NCBI GenBank assembly: GCA_963585895.1
Contig: OY757939.1
Span: 37,916,619-37,980,618, forward strand
From: Sepioteuthis lessoniana
Lineage: Eukaryota > Mollusca > Cephalopoda > Myopsida > Loliginidae
Direction: 5' to 3'
DNA: 64,000 nucleotides
Under the pieces are notes generated by a model. It saw only the letters and a list, made by a program, of their open reading frames with translations. It did no database searches and was not told the origin of the DNA. Of this stretch, positions 1-11,840 are shown one piece after another. Every line of letters starts with the position of its first letter. The first letter of the stretch is position 1. The translations under genes and the position numbers were made by a program.

Positions 1-38
1 CAACACACCAGTATAGATAATAAACATTTACAAATTAT

Positions 39-868
39 GGTTTGGTTTGGTTTTATGGCATATCAACTATTGTAGGTTATTTAACGCCAAATCCCTTTTT
101 ATGTAAATAATCAGTCTATTTAAAACAATTCGGTTTAGCACAAGTACACAGTTTAATTGTCAAAAAACTTTTCTATTTCAAACTATCAGTTATATATAAC
201 AATTCAGTTTAGGGTAAGTACAGTTTCAGAGTCAAAAATAGTTCAATTAAAACAATTCAGTTTAGTAAAAGCACGCAGTTTTAAATGTAAGTACAGTTTA
301 ATTGTAAAAAAACATTTTTATTTCGAGCAATTCAGTTTAGTCAAGCAATTCTACTTCAGCTAATTCAGTTTTGTAAAAGTAGAGATTTTGTTTACACAGA
401 GTTATATATCAGAAGAGTTCTATGTAAAACAATTTAGTTTAGTGTAAATACAGTTTCAGTTATATGTAACAATTCAGTTAAGTGTAAATACAGTTTTAAT
501 GTCGAAAAAACAGTTCTATTTCAAACAATTTAAGCATAAGCACGCAGTTCAATGTAAGTACGGTTTAATTGTGAAAAACATTTCTATTTTAAGCTATTCA
601 GTTTAGTCAAACAATTCAGTTTAGCATAAGTATGCCGTTTGTTCTATTTAACCCATAGATAGGGCCCTATCAGGTGCTACCACTCCGGGCCAGAGTGGAC
701 CTGGGAGCAATGGCAATAAAGGGGTACTCCACATTCCCCAAAGCTCCAGCACTGCCGGAAATTCACCATCAGATTGTTTAGTGTCATATCCAGGACACTC
801 GTTGGGGGGGGTCTTAGCCCTCTGCAGAGAAGCAGTCGGTGTATTCTACAGCCCCAGCCGACTGTACA
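39..868 (-). repeat. Interspersed repeat L, long copy
   Basis: Read on the minus strand, this begins near a CAGTCGGCTGGGGCTG-like end (about 868) and ends in a tail with TGGCATT, TTGATATGCCAT and ACCAAACC units (about 39-100). Between them lies a ~550-bp tandem domain of a ~55-bp AT-rich unit (TTCAGTTTAGCATAAGTAC is its most constant part), here about ten copies. At least fourteen more copies lie in the window in both orientations. No protein is encoded; a non-autonomous retroposon is likely from the constant 3' tail. Confidence 0.75.
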
Positions 869-1028
869 AATTAGTGATGTTCAAGCAAAGGTCACATCGC
901 TTTGGCAATATACACGCCCATGATGATAGGGAGTTTCATTAACCAATTCCCGCCGGATACATAAAATCAGTGCGGCAACTCAAAAGGACATTTACAAAAA
1001 TGTGTCGACAAAAGATGTCTATATTGTT

Positions 1029-1094
<66 letters not shown>

Positions 1095-1626
1095 AAGAAT
1101 TACATCCCTTGCCCATTGTTGATTTCTACCGCTAGCTGGTAGCCTAGACAAAACGTTTATTACCTCTCTTATTGACCAAAATAGTTCTCCTAATGACCAC
1201 AAGAGGGTGTGGTGAAGGTAATATATAACGAGAAAACAGAAAAATAAAATTCTTTTTTTTTTGCCAACATCACACAAAGCAACTCATGTCTTGATGACTT
1301 GCCGGTTTCCAGGCCTCAACGGACACAAGGAAGTGGGAATTTATATCACAAATACACACACACACACACACACACATACGCCTACACATATTCAAGACGA
1401 CTTTCATCAAAAGAGTGTTACTGGTTTTTATTCACATATACATTTTCCTCTAGTTTTCCATACGTGTAAAAGAGAAATTTACTTAGGGACTTTCTCTCTT
1501 TCAATGAATTCACATATATTTTTTCTCTCTCTCTTTGCTTCTACATTCCTACATATAAATTTTATTGAGTTCTTTAATTGTGTCCATTAGGTTTATCATT
1601 CACTACACTCAGAGCGACCGCTCCCA

Positions 1627-1680
<54 letters not shown>

Positions 1681-1761
1681 CACGTAGACACACACACATT
1701 AGTATGTTTGTGTATATGCCACTGAGTCTGTCCGTGTGTATATGTATACATATATGAATAG

Positions 1762-1807
<46 letters not shown>

Positions 1808-2237
1808 CGGCATGGTTATGAGAAAATAGCACGTGCATACGCTTAAGGAAACAGATCCAATTTTTGTGTAAAAATAAGTTCGATTATCTGATATTTGAAT
1901 CATTAAATTAAAAAAAAACAGACAGTGTGTTCCTGATAAAAAAAAGAATATTTCTCTCTATCAACATCAAATAGCTCCTTCTGACCCAAATTCGAGGCCA
2001 CGTTAACCCTTTCGGTTGGAGCTGCAAAATTGTTTTAGCATTTTGAAAACATTAATGAATCTTTGAGATAGAGTCTCACTTTACATAACGGTCAAAAATA
2101 GTTGTCGGCAGCTCGGATGATTCTGTTTTGAGTTTCATTTGGGAAAGGCATGAATCCAACAATACAAAAATTGAATAGCACTCAGTAATCTTTAGCCACG
2201 CTATAACAAATAGTCTATAAGGAAAACCCTAAAAAAT
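869..2237. other. Microsatellite-rich stretch, no gene seen
   Basis: Contains (TA)n at about 1033-1092, (CA)n at 1352-1376, (TA)n at 1631-1678 and joined (CA)n/(TA)n at 1762-1807. The open frames here are readings of TA/CA repeats (runs of YI, HT or CV) and are not genes. The remaining sequence is AT-rich and unrecognised. Confidence 0.7.
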
Positions 2238-2400
2238 AGTAAGTAAAGTTGGCGACCTTACTCGGGGGCGCCCCGAAGCTCCCTTTTCAATAGCTACTAC
2301 ATTGAAAATGAACTTAATAGAACTGCTAGAGTTCGAACTCGCTTACTGTAAATGTCATAGTCCAGAACATTTGCCCCTACTCCATGAGTAATCCCCTCCA
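2238..2400 (-). repeat. Chimeric SINE fragment (C tail joined to A head)
   Basis: 2238-2300 matches the 3' end of SINE-C (AAAGTTGGCGACC, then CCCTTTTCAATAGCTACTAC on the plus strand). It is followed by AGTTCGAACTCGCTTACT, which is the B-box region of a SINE-A type tRNA head read in reverse. The two are joined without a clear boundary, so this is either a chimera or an A fragment next to a C fragment. Confidence 0.45.
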
Positions 2401-2461
2401 GATCTAATTTAAACAAAGAAATACATATTAACCTGTATAGTCACTTATGCACTTTTGTGTA

Positions 2462-2489
<28 letters not shown>

Positions 2490-2497
<8 letters not shown>

Positions 2498-2745
2498 TAA
2501 AATTCAAGACCGTAGTCGAGAGTGACCCGAAGGCTTCTTTTTCGATAGCTACTACACCAAAGTGTAGGGGTGGACGCTACTCCTTCTCCTGGATTGCACC
2601 ACTTTAACCTTGGTCCATACTTTATAGTTCTGAGTGCTAAGCAAGACGGCATCAAGTACTCTTTTCTGAGTCTTTGGTTTGACTCGACCTCGGATTGAAC
2701 CCCGGTCTCCCGGACCATTGACGAACACTCTACTCAAAAATTGAC
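2490..2745 (-). repeat. SINE-C copy (tRNA-derived)
   Basis: On the minus strand the tRNA-like head lies at about 2745-2690, with the B box seen as GGTTCAATCC. The body and the tail (TAGTAGCTATCGAAAAAG, then GGTC...TTACTTAT) reach a (TA)n tract at 2464-2495. The same unit recurs at 4.9, 6.5, 17.8, 18.0, 24.5, 34.7, 41.6 and 47.9 kb. tRNA-derived SINEs are established in octopus, but this family is not assigned to a named one. Confidence 0.75.
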
Positions 2746-3082
2746 CTTGTTGCACATCCTGGCGCTTGAAAGATTCGGTAAAAGGATACACTTTAAATCT
2801 GATTTAAGCACAAAGATTTTCTGGGCTGAAAATTACTTTATTCTTTGAGTTAAAATATTTTTACTGTATTGCTCTAATTGAGCAAAAAACTGTGATATGC
2901 ATTTTTTGCTGGATTATATATATATGTGTGTGTGTGTGTGCATTACTCTAATACCCTTGAGAAAGGTATGAATCCATCTATTCTCACTCCTGAAATGGGT
3001 AAATAGTTGGGCAGACTGGCTCTTTAAGTTATGGCAAGCAATATAAGAGAAAACAACTCTGATTTGCTGTTTGTTGTTTTTT

Positions 3083-3303
3083 AGATGGCATATAAATCTT
3101 CTTGGGTTATTTAATGCCAAAGCCATTCTTCTGGAACAGTAGTGGTACTATTTAACCCATCGCAGGAAGGATAAGGGGGTTGATACCTTTTACAAGGGTA
3201 TTTGTCCGAAAGTGATCGTAATAGCGCGACCGGAGTTTGAACTCGCTTACTACGATTCCACAGTCTGACACTTTTAACCATTACACCACAAAGACACCCC
3301 CAC
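3083..3303 (-). repeat. SINE-A copy (tRNA-derived)
   Basis: Near full length. On the minus strand the head has a GTGGTGTAATGGTTAAAAG A box and a GAGTTCAAACTCC B box (about 3300-3230), then the core TACCCTTG...GGGTTAAATAG, then the tail TGGCATTAAATAACC and ATATGCCAT ending near 3083. The tail can fold as a stem-loop (TGGCAT with ATGCCA, AACC with GGTT) and is the same tail as in repeat L. Confidence 0.75.
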
Positions 3304-4857
3304 ACAGTTCTTCCCCGCTTTAGAATTGTCTGAGTTAAGTAGCCATACTATAATACTAACACGACCACAATTTGGAAAAATTCCCGTTTTATTTCATCAA
3401 ATTGACCACATGGTTGCTAACCTTTCTGTAGCGTGTTTTACATTTGCTTTTACATGGACATTTATTTCCTTAAATCCAAATTTTATCAAGGTAACTGACT
3501 TTTGGTAAATATTGTAGTTTGTAATATTATTGGAGAGTATGGTAATTTTTACAAAACTGCGATCAGAAGCAGATAATGTAGAATTAGATATTAGTCTTCC
3601 CAGGCGAGAATATTTGTCGAGAAAGCAGGTGTAACCTCGAAATTGGACAGGTCATATCAAATGTTTTTGATGTCGTTTCGGACAAAAATGTCAGAAATTT
3701 GTTTTGGTTTTGTGAACAAAGGCCTTGAACGAAATGGTGAACAATCAAGTCATAGGAAATGGACTTTGATCCCGATTTCAAACAATGGAAAATTGAATGA
3801 TTTCAGTTTGTGATGAAAAAATTCAGCTCAATTTTGTGAATACGAACAGGCGGCGGACAGATAGCAGATGAGAAGTAGAGAGGAAGGCAGGCCACCACAT
3901 ATGCAAAAGACGTACACCCGTAAATGACCTTGGCATTCGATGAACTTCTGATTGAATTTTGCGGGCAAATTAGATCAAATTCCAGGTCTCTTTTTTGTAT
4001 TCTTTTGAGTAATAGAGTGCCAATTCAATTGTAAATGCTATTTATTCATTTTTATTAAATCGTATATATATATATATATATATATGATAGAAATATGTGG
4101 AAAGTTTGGATTAATCAAACACTTAACTCTGATTTAGATGCTTGATATTTCGTTCTTTTCATTCCGAAGAACTTTTTCAAACTGAAACCATTTTCTGGGT
4201 TTTTCTATTTTTAAGCAAATGAGGAAATTTATAAGATGATAGAGAGGATACAGGGGTAGCAGGAAGAAGGGGAGGGACAAAGTCAAATGTATCAGGTGTC
4301 ATTAAAGACTTTTTTGTGAAAATGGAAATAGTTTTAGTGAGCTGATGGGAAAGAAATTGGGAAAGGTTTAAAGTCAAATGTTTTTTTGTTTGTTTGTTTT
4401 TTTCTGTTTTAGATCATCGGTGCGGATCTGGTCGGGTGTGATTTGTATCTGAGGACGGTTGCGCGTTTGAGGCTGCCTGACGTGGGTGCGAAAGAGGCCT
4501 GGCATTCATGTCACGTGGCCGAAAATGACATATATCTCGAGCCTCAAGGGGGCGTCCCCCAGGTTCTAACCCTTCTAAGACGGGCTGGGTTTATCACCTG
4601 ACACCTGAGGCGCCCTTTTTTGGGGGGAATGCTGACGGGACCTGAGGCGTTTTTAGAGCCGCAGTAAGAGTCTAGGCGACGACTCTGCACCGCGTACTCA
4701 CATTAAAAAGGTTTTGTACCATATCGTGTGTACATGGGACACACGACAAAAAAACCATCGACAGAAACGAACGCATGACTGCAGGGACCTGGACAAGGTG
4801 TGCAGAGGAGAGGGAATGTTATACAGATGGCGAGGCCATACAGTTGTAAGTAAAAGT
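3304..4857. other. Unassigned stretch with GC-rich family-G copy
   Basis: 3304-4400 is AT-rich without a recognisable gene. 4410-4690 is a GC-rich island whose sequence (GGCATTCATGTCACGTGGCC, then a GGGGGCGTCCCCC run and TTTATCACCTG) corresponds in reverse to the duplication-flanked insertion at 53358-53699. It is therefore a second, older copy of the same dispersed element (family G). 4690-4857 is unrecognised. Confidence 0.5.
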
Positions 4858-5112
4858 AAAGTTGGCGACCGTAGTCGAGGGTGACCAGTTGGCTCCTTTT
4901 TCAATTGCTACTACACCGAGGTGGAGGGGAGAGCGCTACTCCATTCCCTGGATTGCTCCAATTTACCCTTGATACGTACCTTATATGGCTGATTGTTAAG
5001 CAAGGCGGTATCAAGTACTATTTTAAAAGTCTTTGGTATGACGCGACCTGGGATTGAACCGAGGTCTCCCTGGCTATTGGTGAGCACTCTGCGCACAAGG
5101 CCAATGAGGCGG
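4858..5112 (-). repeat. SINE-C copy
   Basis: A full-length-looking copy. On the plus strand it reads from AAAGTTGGCGACCGTAGTCG (3' end of the element) to GGGATTGAACC...TCTCCC (the B-box side) and the GGCCAATGAGGC head end at about 5112. Another 3' fragment of the same family follows at 5119. Confidence 0.75.
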
Positions 5113-5118
5113 TGATTA

Positions 5119-5205
5119 AGTAAAGTTGGCGACCGTAGTCGAGGGCGATGAGAAGGCTCCCTTTTCAAAAACTACTCCACTGAGGTGTAGGGGAGGGCGC
5201 TACCT
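5119..5205 (-). repeat. SINE-C 3' fragment
   Basis: Only the last ~87 bp of the SINE-C 3' part is present (AAAGTTGGCGACC to GGGCGCTACCTC on the plus strand). It abuts the full copy at 4858-5112 in the same orientation, giving a partial tandem array. Confidence 0.65.
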
Positions 5206-6129
5206 CTTTTGGACGAATTCTCGTTTTTATCAGAAAGATCGGATTTCGATTGGGTCGATTACCTGTCAATAGTAGTTCATAAACCAACAATAGAAAACCT
5301 AAATAAAAATGATTTCGCTTGTAAAAATCTTACTGTAGTAAATTTTCTATCATTCAACTGAAAAACGTCTGCAAAAAAAATTGGATACAAACATTATTTG
5401 AGCTAATTATCTTCCTACCTTAAAATGACCAATAAAAAAAAGAATTTTCTATCTAAATATTTGTTTATACTGTAAGACGCTGTTTACATGAAATAATGTA
5501 CGCAAAGAGAAATTCATTGGTGAATTACATCTCAACCTTTAAAAATCTACAGTTACTTATTCAATTTCAATAAACTTTTAATTCATTCATTTACGAATTC
5601 GTTTATGGAGAGGATATTTTTTAAGATAATTTTATAATTTTTGAAATAGCTTTTAGACTTAATAAATATTTTTTTTAATTTGTCTCCTTGTTATTTTCGT
5701 GAAGTCTTTCTGTAGATATATTGCACCCCGAAAGATTCGGCATCGTCTTTTTTCTCAATTGCAGAGTATGCGATTTCAATGGTTATATCAGAGATGACTT
5801 AATAAATGATACTACGCTTATATTAGAGTCCAGTAGACTGATATGATCCGCCTTGGAGTAATGTAATTGACAATGAAAAGAAAAACTTTTTCGTCTATTC
5901 ATTAAAGACCATATAAAATAATTAATATCAAAATGGATTACTTGGGGAATTAATCTCAGCGAAATTTCATTCTCTCTTTTTTTACCTTCCTTTCTGTTTC
6001 ACAATATCGCCGAAAAAAAAAACCAACCACAATAAATCTTAACTAGAACAAGTTAATTTTCTTCTAAACCAAAGATTCCAGATTTTTTATTATTTCCCGG
6101 TTATCAGTATTCAATTAAAGGGGATACAT
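5206..6129. other. AT-rich stretch, nothing recognised
   Basis: Stop-dense in all frames with no SINE, LINE or transposase similarity that can be seen by eye. Short A and T runs are common. Confidence 0.6.
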
Positions 6130-7310
6130 TAATTTGAATTTTATTTGAAATAACTTGAACGATTCTACTTAAAACAATCTAAATAATTATACTAAAAAAT
6201 ATATTTTAGTAATTTTGCCTGTAGTAATTAGATTAATTTACTTGAAATAATTGAAATAACTTTACCTGAAACAATTGAAATAATTTTACTTGAAATAATT
6301 TAAGGAATTTTACGTGAAATAATTTGATTAATTTTGCTTGAAATAATTCAAATAACTGAAAAAATAGAAATAATTTTAATTGAAATAGCTTAAATTTTAT
6401 TTACTTGAGATTATTAGAATAGTTTTATTTGACATAATCGAAATAATTTTATTTGAAATAAGTAAAGTTGGCGACAGTAGTCGAGAACAACTAGAAGGCT
6501 CCCTTTTCAATAGCTACTAGACCGAGGTGTAGGGGAGGGCGCCTCTCCTTTCTCCGGATTGATACATTTTACCCTCGATACGTACCTTATATTGCTGAGT
6601 GTTAAGCTAGGAGGTATCAAGTAACATTTTTAAAGTCTTTGGTATGACGCGACCTGGGATTGAACCCATTGGCGAACACTCTACCCACTTTGAAATAATT
6701 CAGATAATATTTCTTAAAACTATTGAATTAGTTGAAACAATTTAGATTATTTTACTCAAAATGATTTGAATAATTTTACTTGAAATAATTCAAATTATTT
6801 TGCTAGAAACAATTCAATTAAATTGTCAGAATTGTATCAAGCAAAATAGGTTGCAATAAGCAAAATAATTTGCTTGATAAAAAGGTTTTATTTGAAATTA
6901 TTTTAATAATTTTACTGAATTAATTGACTCAATTTTGCTGGAACTAATTTGAATAAATTTACTTGAATTAATTGAAATAATCTAAATAATTTTACTTGAA
7001 ATAATTTAGACAATATTACTTGAAACTATTGAAATAATTGAAATAACTTAGATAATCTTTCTCGAAATTGTTACAATAATTTTACTAAGAATAAATGAAA
7101 TTATTTTATTTGAAATATTTAAGACAACATTACTTGAAACTATTGAAATAATTGAAAAAAACTTTCATGATCTTTCTCGAAATGATTAAAATAATTTTAC
7201 TTGAAATAATTTGAATAATTTTTTTTAATAATTGAAATGATTCTATTAAAAATATTTTTTAAATTTACGAAAAACAATCCTTAAAATTCTACTTGAAATA
7301 ACGTAAATGA
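6130..7310. repeat. Degenerate ~24-bp AT-rich tandem repeat
   Basis: A diverged tandem array around the motif TTTTACTTGAAATAATT, repeating roughly every 23-24 bp with many substitutions and small indels. It is split by a SINE-C insertion (6461-6688). The unit is over 80 percent A+T by eye. No coding potential is evident. Confidence 0.65.
6461..6688 (-). repeat. SINE-C inserted in the tandem tract
   Basis: The copy is flanked by TTTGAAATA at 6452-6460 and 6689-6697, a plausible 9-bp target duplication. The surrounding array is itself built from this word, so the duplication is suggestive only. The copy lacks part of the head. Confidence 0.7.
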
Positions 7311-8508
7311 AGCTCAATTGAGAGTATAAGAAACTTATTTGGAAAATTCATAAAAGATTTTAAAAGCTGTATAAGTAGTAAATAAAATAAAATAAAAACT
7401 GATCCCGATGAAATTGAATCAGCTCCTGATCGGCCAAAACGTAGATGTAAGGGAACTGAAAAAAAATTCAAATTCTTTTAATCTCTTACTGAAATCTAAA
7501 AAATGACTTTCCAAAATAAAATTGGTGGCTTCATGCTAATCAATATACTGTATATATTTGAATGAACTTAACAGGATCAATACTCTAATTGTGGAATCTG
7601 TGGTCCGTTGAAAATTGCTGCCAACCAGAATGAAGATTAGGCTGTATGGCTTTTGATAAGTTACTGACAGAAGTCTTTGATTGAACTTGAATTATTATCT
7701 GGAGTTTGACAGATTTCCGTCCCAAAACAAACCAATTCTTTCCACTCACCATCTAAGTGACCGATATCTTTTTATTGCTTTGGCAATTCTAAAGAAAGGA
7801 AGTAATATAAAAAAAGCAAAACAAAAAAATAGACAACCTTGAGAAACGAAGCCATGACTTCAACTGCCATAATAGCTTATGTAAGCTTTACTAATATTAC
7901 AAATGTGTTGTCCAAGAAAGACATAATCCAGACTTAAAGTTATCGTTTCTTGACAAGACAAAAGAGCTTTGGCTGTATAATAACTGTCAATGGCAATTTT
8001 AAGACATTTTATAATTTAATAAGGTCTGAGTTTGGAGCAGAACCAGTTTATTAAAAATGTCATATCGTTAAATGACACACTGGCAGAATGTTTGGCATGT
8101 GGTGTAGATAAGTTTTAAAAGATTTTAACCATTAGTGTAAACCTAGAGTAACTGACAGGTGATGATCCCAAGATTATTTAAGAACTTGGCTGTGATTGGA
8201 TATCTCAGTCAGGAGATGACGGATCTTTAAAGTTCAGAAGTAAGATTGGAATTTTATTTTAGTCATCAGAGAGAGAGAGACCCGCGGAGTGAGCAGTTGT
8301 CTAATTTACATCACTGACTCCTAACATGCGTATAGTCGGTCATGGGTGTGAGTCGTCGATAAACGGAACAAATTATGTGCACATAAGAATGTCCTTGTAG
8401 TTCATCTCTTTAAGAATTTGAAACAGTGTGGAATCTAGAAGACTAGATGAAACAATGAGAGAAGACGACAAGCCGAAAAGACAAGATGGCAATAAAAGCA
8501 ATGAAGAG

Positions 8509-8565
<57 letters not shown>

Positions 8566-9288
8566 ACGCAATGAGAAGCGATGGGCGATCGTAAAAGAAG
8601 ACAAGATTATAACAATATTTATCTAAGATTGCCGTTTAAGAAAATTTCCAGAAAATTATCTACCCTCTTGAAAATCCCTTCATATTTCTGACATACAATG
8701 AAAGGAAAGAGGATTATTTCGAAAATTTTGTGTTTTCTAAAATATTCTTATACCGTCTTAGGAAATATTTGGGAAATATTCCAGAAAGTGATCTTCCCTA
8801 AGACAGTTCCATAATATTTCTGATATAATAAACGTCTGTGTGTATAGGGGGGGTAGGTTGCCGCAAGAAAGTTCGCACCGCTTTCTTTAATAAGAAAGGA
8901 GAGGTTCGTTCTCGAAAGTTCCGCACCTCTAAAAATTGCCATTATTATTCCTTTTGATCTTCAATGACATCAAAGGTCAGAACTAATATCCTCCACTTTA
9001 CCAGTCGTGAAGTCAAGGAACATTTTTGTGTTTCATAATAAACATAATTTTTTTATCTACTCGTAGGAAATAGCGCTTTTTCTCCTTTAAATTGATCTGT
9101 GACGAACTCTCGTGAACTTAGAGTTTAGCACTACTTATTCCGCTTCTATCCCCTAATAAATTCTGAACCACCACACTCTACAAGTTTGACCGGCGATAAG
9201 ATGCACGCAACCAATCAATCAGTCATGGGTTTTATTAATATAGATATACCGTATATACTTGCATATCCTGTAACTTTCAGACACCTCA
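7311..9288. other. Unassigned AT-rich stretch with (GA)n
   Basis: No recognisable gene. It has a long (GA)n tract at about 8513-8565. The frame at 8748-8942 (minus) has no visible motif and no supporting splice or promoter context. Confidence 0.55.
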
Positions 9289-9293
9289 ATTTT

Positions 9294-9567
9294 TGTTGTG
9301 ATGCTGGCAAAAGAAAGACACGGGGAACACAAAAAGTTTGATAGAAAAACATATATATTCAAGTAACAGAAAAAAGATAAAAGTGAACCTGGTTAGACAA
9401 TAGTTAGTTAATAGGAAGCTAAGAGTCCAGTAGGGTAGCCACTATCCGTCCACTACGCAAGTGGTATCACACGTGATTGTGTCACGTGGGTCTGGTCAGC
9501 TCCCTCTGACGCTCCGTTGACGTGTATTTATGGAGGAGGGCGACTCCATTATGCAGGGAGTACAACA
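9294..9567. mobile_element. Candidate solo LTR with 5-bp target duplication
   Basis: The 274-bp segment begins TGTTGTGATG and ends AGTACAACA, so the ends are TG...CA with complementary TGTTGT/ACAACA termini. It is flanked by ATTTT at 9289-9293 and again at 9568-9572, a 5-bp direct duplication as made by LTR-retroelement integrases. No internal gag-pol sequence is present, which fits a solo LTR. It resembles the 25694-25932 element in its ends (TGTTGTG start). Orientation was not determined. Confidence 0.6.
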
Positions 9568-9572
9568 ATTTT

Positions 9573-10317
9573 AGCCCCAAAATACGGAGTCTTATTTTAC
9601 ACGAAATACAACTTTTGTGCGTGCATAAATAATTGTCCAAGGATGGGCCTAGATCAACTGTTACACTTACAATTAACAGCCACAAAAGTCAACTGCCTCG
9701 TGTCATATATAACAAAGATAATATTATTAGGTTTGGTTATCCTACCATACCCCAAAGATGGACTCGTCCAACTTAAACATATTCTCCGAGCTTAGCTCGC
9801 TCGAGGGAGACAATTTTTCGTTCCTTACGAGACATTTGACAGACGGACTGCAAGCCGAGCACGGCTAGTACGTCATTTGTATGACTTCCTTTCTCTGCTA
9901 ATACAATAACGTTTACCTATCACCCGTTGTTTGAGTTGTTCTTCCACCTGTCTTATTTGAAGACCAGAACAGTTTCTTTCTCTGATTTTGTTGCGTTCTG
10001 GTTAGTGAACGCTTGTAATATAAAATAGAGGACAAACCACGATATGAGAGGAAATAGAGATATATTCTCAGGAAAAAAATTATATACAATAGAGAGACTA
10101 TTAGTAGAGAAGAACATAGGATTAGTGAATACAGAATAAAGATATAGTCCAACGATAGTATTGATTTCCGTTATTACGGTAGTCTCCAACACTCTAATAC
10201 TATTACTATAAGAAGCTGCTCTTCACCTTCTAGTCTGCCCTGGTATTAGTAGCTACTGCTATATATGGCAGATGGACTAGTTCATTGTGTGGCAAAAGGT
10301 GGGTGATACCCAACAGT
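9573..10317. other. Unassigned stretch
   Basis: No recognised repeat or gene. The open frame 9517-9795 (plus) starts inside the LTR-like element and shows no domain. Confidence 0.5.
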
Positions 10318-10510
10318 TTTTATGGCATATCACACTTAGGGGGTTATTTCATGCCAAAGATATCCTTCTATAAGAAAAGTAGTGATACTCGTTAACATAT
10401 AGCTGGGATTCATCCCTTTCTCAAGAGTATTAGTCCAAAAGTGAACTTAATAGCGCGACTAGATTTCGAACTCGCTTCGTGCGATCTCGTTAATCACTAC
10501 ACGACAAATC
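10318..10510 (-). repeat. SINE-A copy
   Basis: The tail is seen on the plus strand as TATGGCATATCACAC and GGTTATTTCATGCC, then the core, then a B-box region (TTTCGAACTCGCTTCG) and a partial head at about 10500. It is diverged from the 11620 copy. Confidence 0.7.
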
Positions 10511-10729
10511 ATCTGAATATATATTTATTTTTGAATAATAGTGAGCTTTTAAGAAAAATAGCCACATTTAACATTTATTTATGAATTCAGAAAATTAAAA
10601 ACCTTTCTTCCAAAGTAAAATAATATTGAATTAAAATCCATCAAAATCACTTCAGCTAATAGCAAGTTCTAGTGCAGTATTTTCCTTAAAAGTCAGAAGA
10701 AAAAATATATATCCACTAGAAAATACAAA

Positions 10730-10937
10730 GGGTCATTCAGTAAGTTCCTATCCTCACCAAGGGAGAAGAGAATAGCTGAACATTTTTCTATGGAAACACA
10801 CTACTACTTCTTATAAAACTAGAAACATCTCAATTAGTTTTCCTAGTTTTATAAAAAATTGGTAATGTGTTACAAAAACAAAAATGTTCTGCAATTCTCT
10901 TCGCTCCGGGTGTGGCTTAGATCTTTTTGAACGACCC
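10730..10937. mobile_element. Foldback mariner-like MITE
   Basis: The whole ~208 bp folds on itself around position ~10833. The left end is GGGTCATTCAGTAAG and the right end, read in reverse, is AGGGTCGTTCAAAAAG; inner pieces such as GAACATTTTT and TTATAAAACTAG occur in both arms in inverted order. GGGTCnTTCA ends are typical of mariner-derived MITEs (family knowledge). No transposase is encoded. The exact TA target could not be placed. Confidence 0.6.
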
Positions 10938-11369
10938 TCATTTGAAACCTTAGCCTAATCAACCGAAAATATGTTGCATTGTCGGTAGATTGGGATGTGA
11001 CAAATAGATTTTTTGTTAAAAGGACTGACATCTGAGTGGCTAAAAGCTTAATGGATAAACATGACACAGACTTGTGGAAATAAGAAATGAGTGACAAGTT
11101 GACAGGTCAATTAACCAGGTGGTCATGAGACATTGAAATGAAAAAAAGAGATAATCCAGGTATAATACTACAGAAATAGCAGACAAAAGCCTAGAAGCAA
11201 AAAGTATCGGGGTCGCCAGCCGGAAGGAAATTACTTGGAAGGCCTGACCAGATGTGAGCTGTCAACCTCGAATAGAGGTGTTTACAAAAGCAGCCATGTT
11301 CAGATGTCAAGGAAGAATCCCTGCTAACGGTCGAAGTGAAGAGATCTCTCGTCAAACCCGTATGCATTC

Positions 11370-11391
11370 GACTCTCTCTCTCTCTCTCTCA

Positions 11392-11423
<32 letters not shown>

Positions 11424-11424
11424 T
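11370..11424. repeat. (CT)n microsatellite
   Basis: An imperfect CT dinucleotide tract inside the spacer of the inverted-repeat element. Confidence 0.9.
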
Positions 11425-11619
11425 TAAGACTCCACATTTATAACAATCCGGAGATATAAAGAAGATAAGATATATATTTTATATTCAAGTGTTCGTCATT
11501 TTTTTGTTTGTCGTTATCAAGTCCAGCTGCAGTGTGCAACCGAGTAGGGAGAACCCCATGCGCAGGATACAACAAATGGAACACGCATGATATATGAGAT
11601 ATATGATCAAATCGTGGGG

Positions 11620-11840
11620 GGTCCTTAGGTTGTAATGGTTAAAATGATAGACTGCGGATTTGTAGTAAGCGAGTTCGAACTCCAGTTATGCTATTACATT
11701 CACTTTCAGACAAATACCTTTGGGAAAGGCATGAACCCCCTTATCCTCCCAGCTATGGGTTAAATAGAACCACTACTGTTCTTCTAGGAGAATAGTTTGG
11801 CATTGAATAACCTACAAAGGTTTATATGCCATTAAACAAA
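11620..11840 (+). repeat. SINE-A copy, near full length
   Basis: The head has GGTTGTAATGGTTAAAATG (A box) and GAGTTCGAACTCC (B box), the core ends GGGTTAAATAG, and the tail TTGGCATTGAATAACC...ATATGCCATTAAAC forms the conserved stem-loop, followed by a short CAAA-type run. It is the best representative of the family in the window. Confidence 0.8.

Noticed and set aside
1029-1903. Open frames rich in YIYI, HTHT and VCVC
   Set aside because: Readings of (TA)n and (CA)n tracts; also at 15.8, 22.0, 23.6, 31.7, 54.0 and 60.4-60.7 kb.
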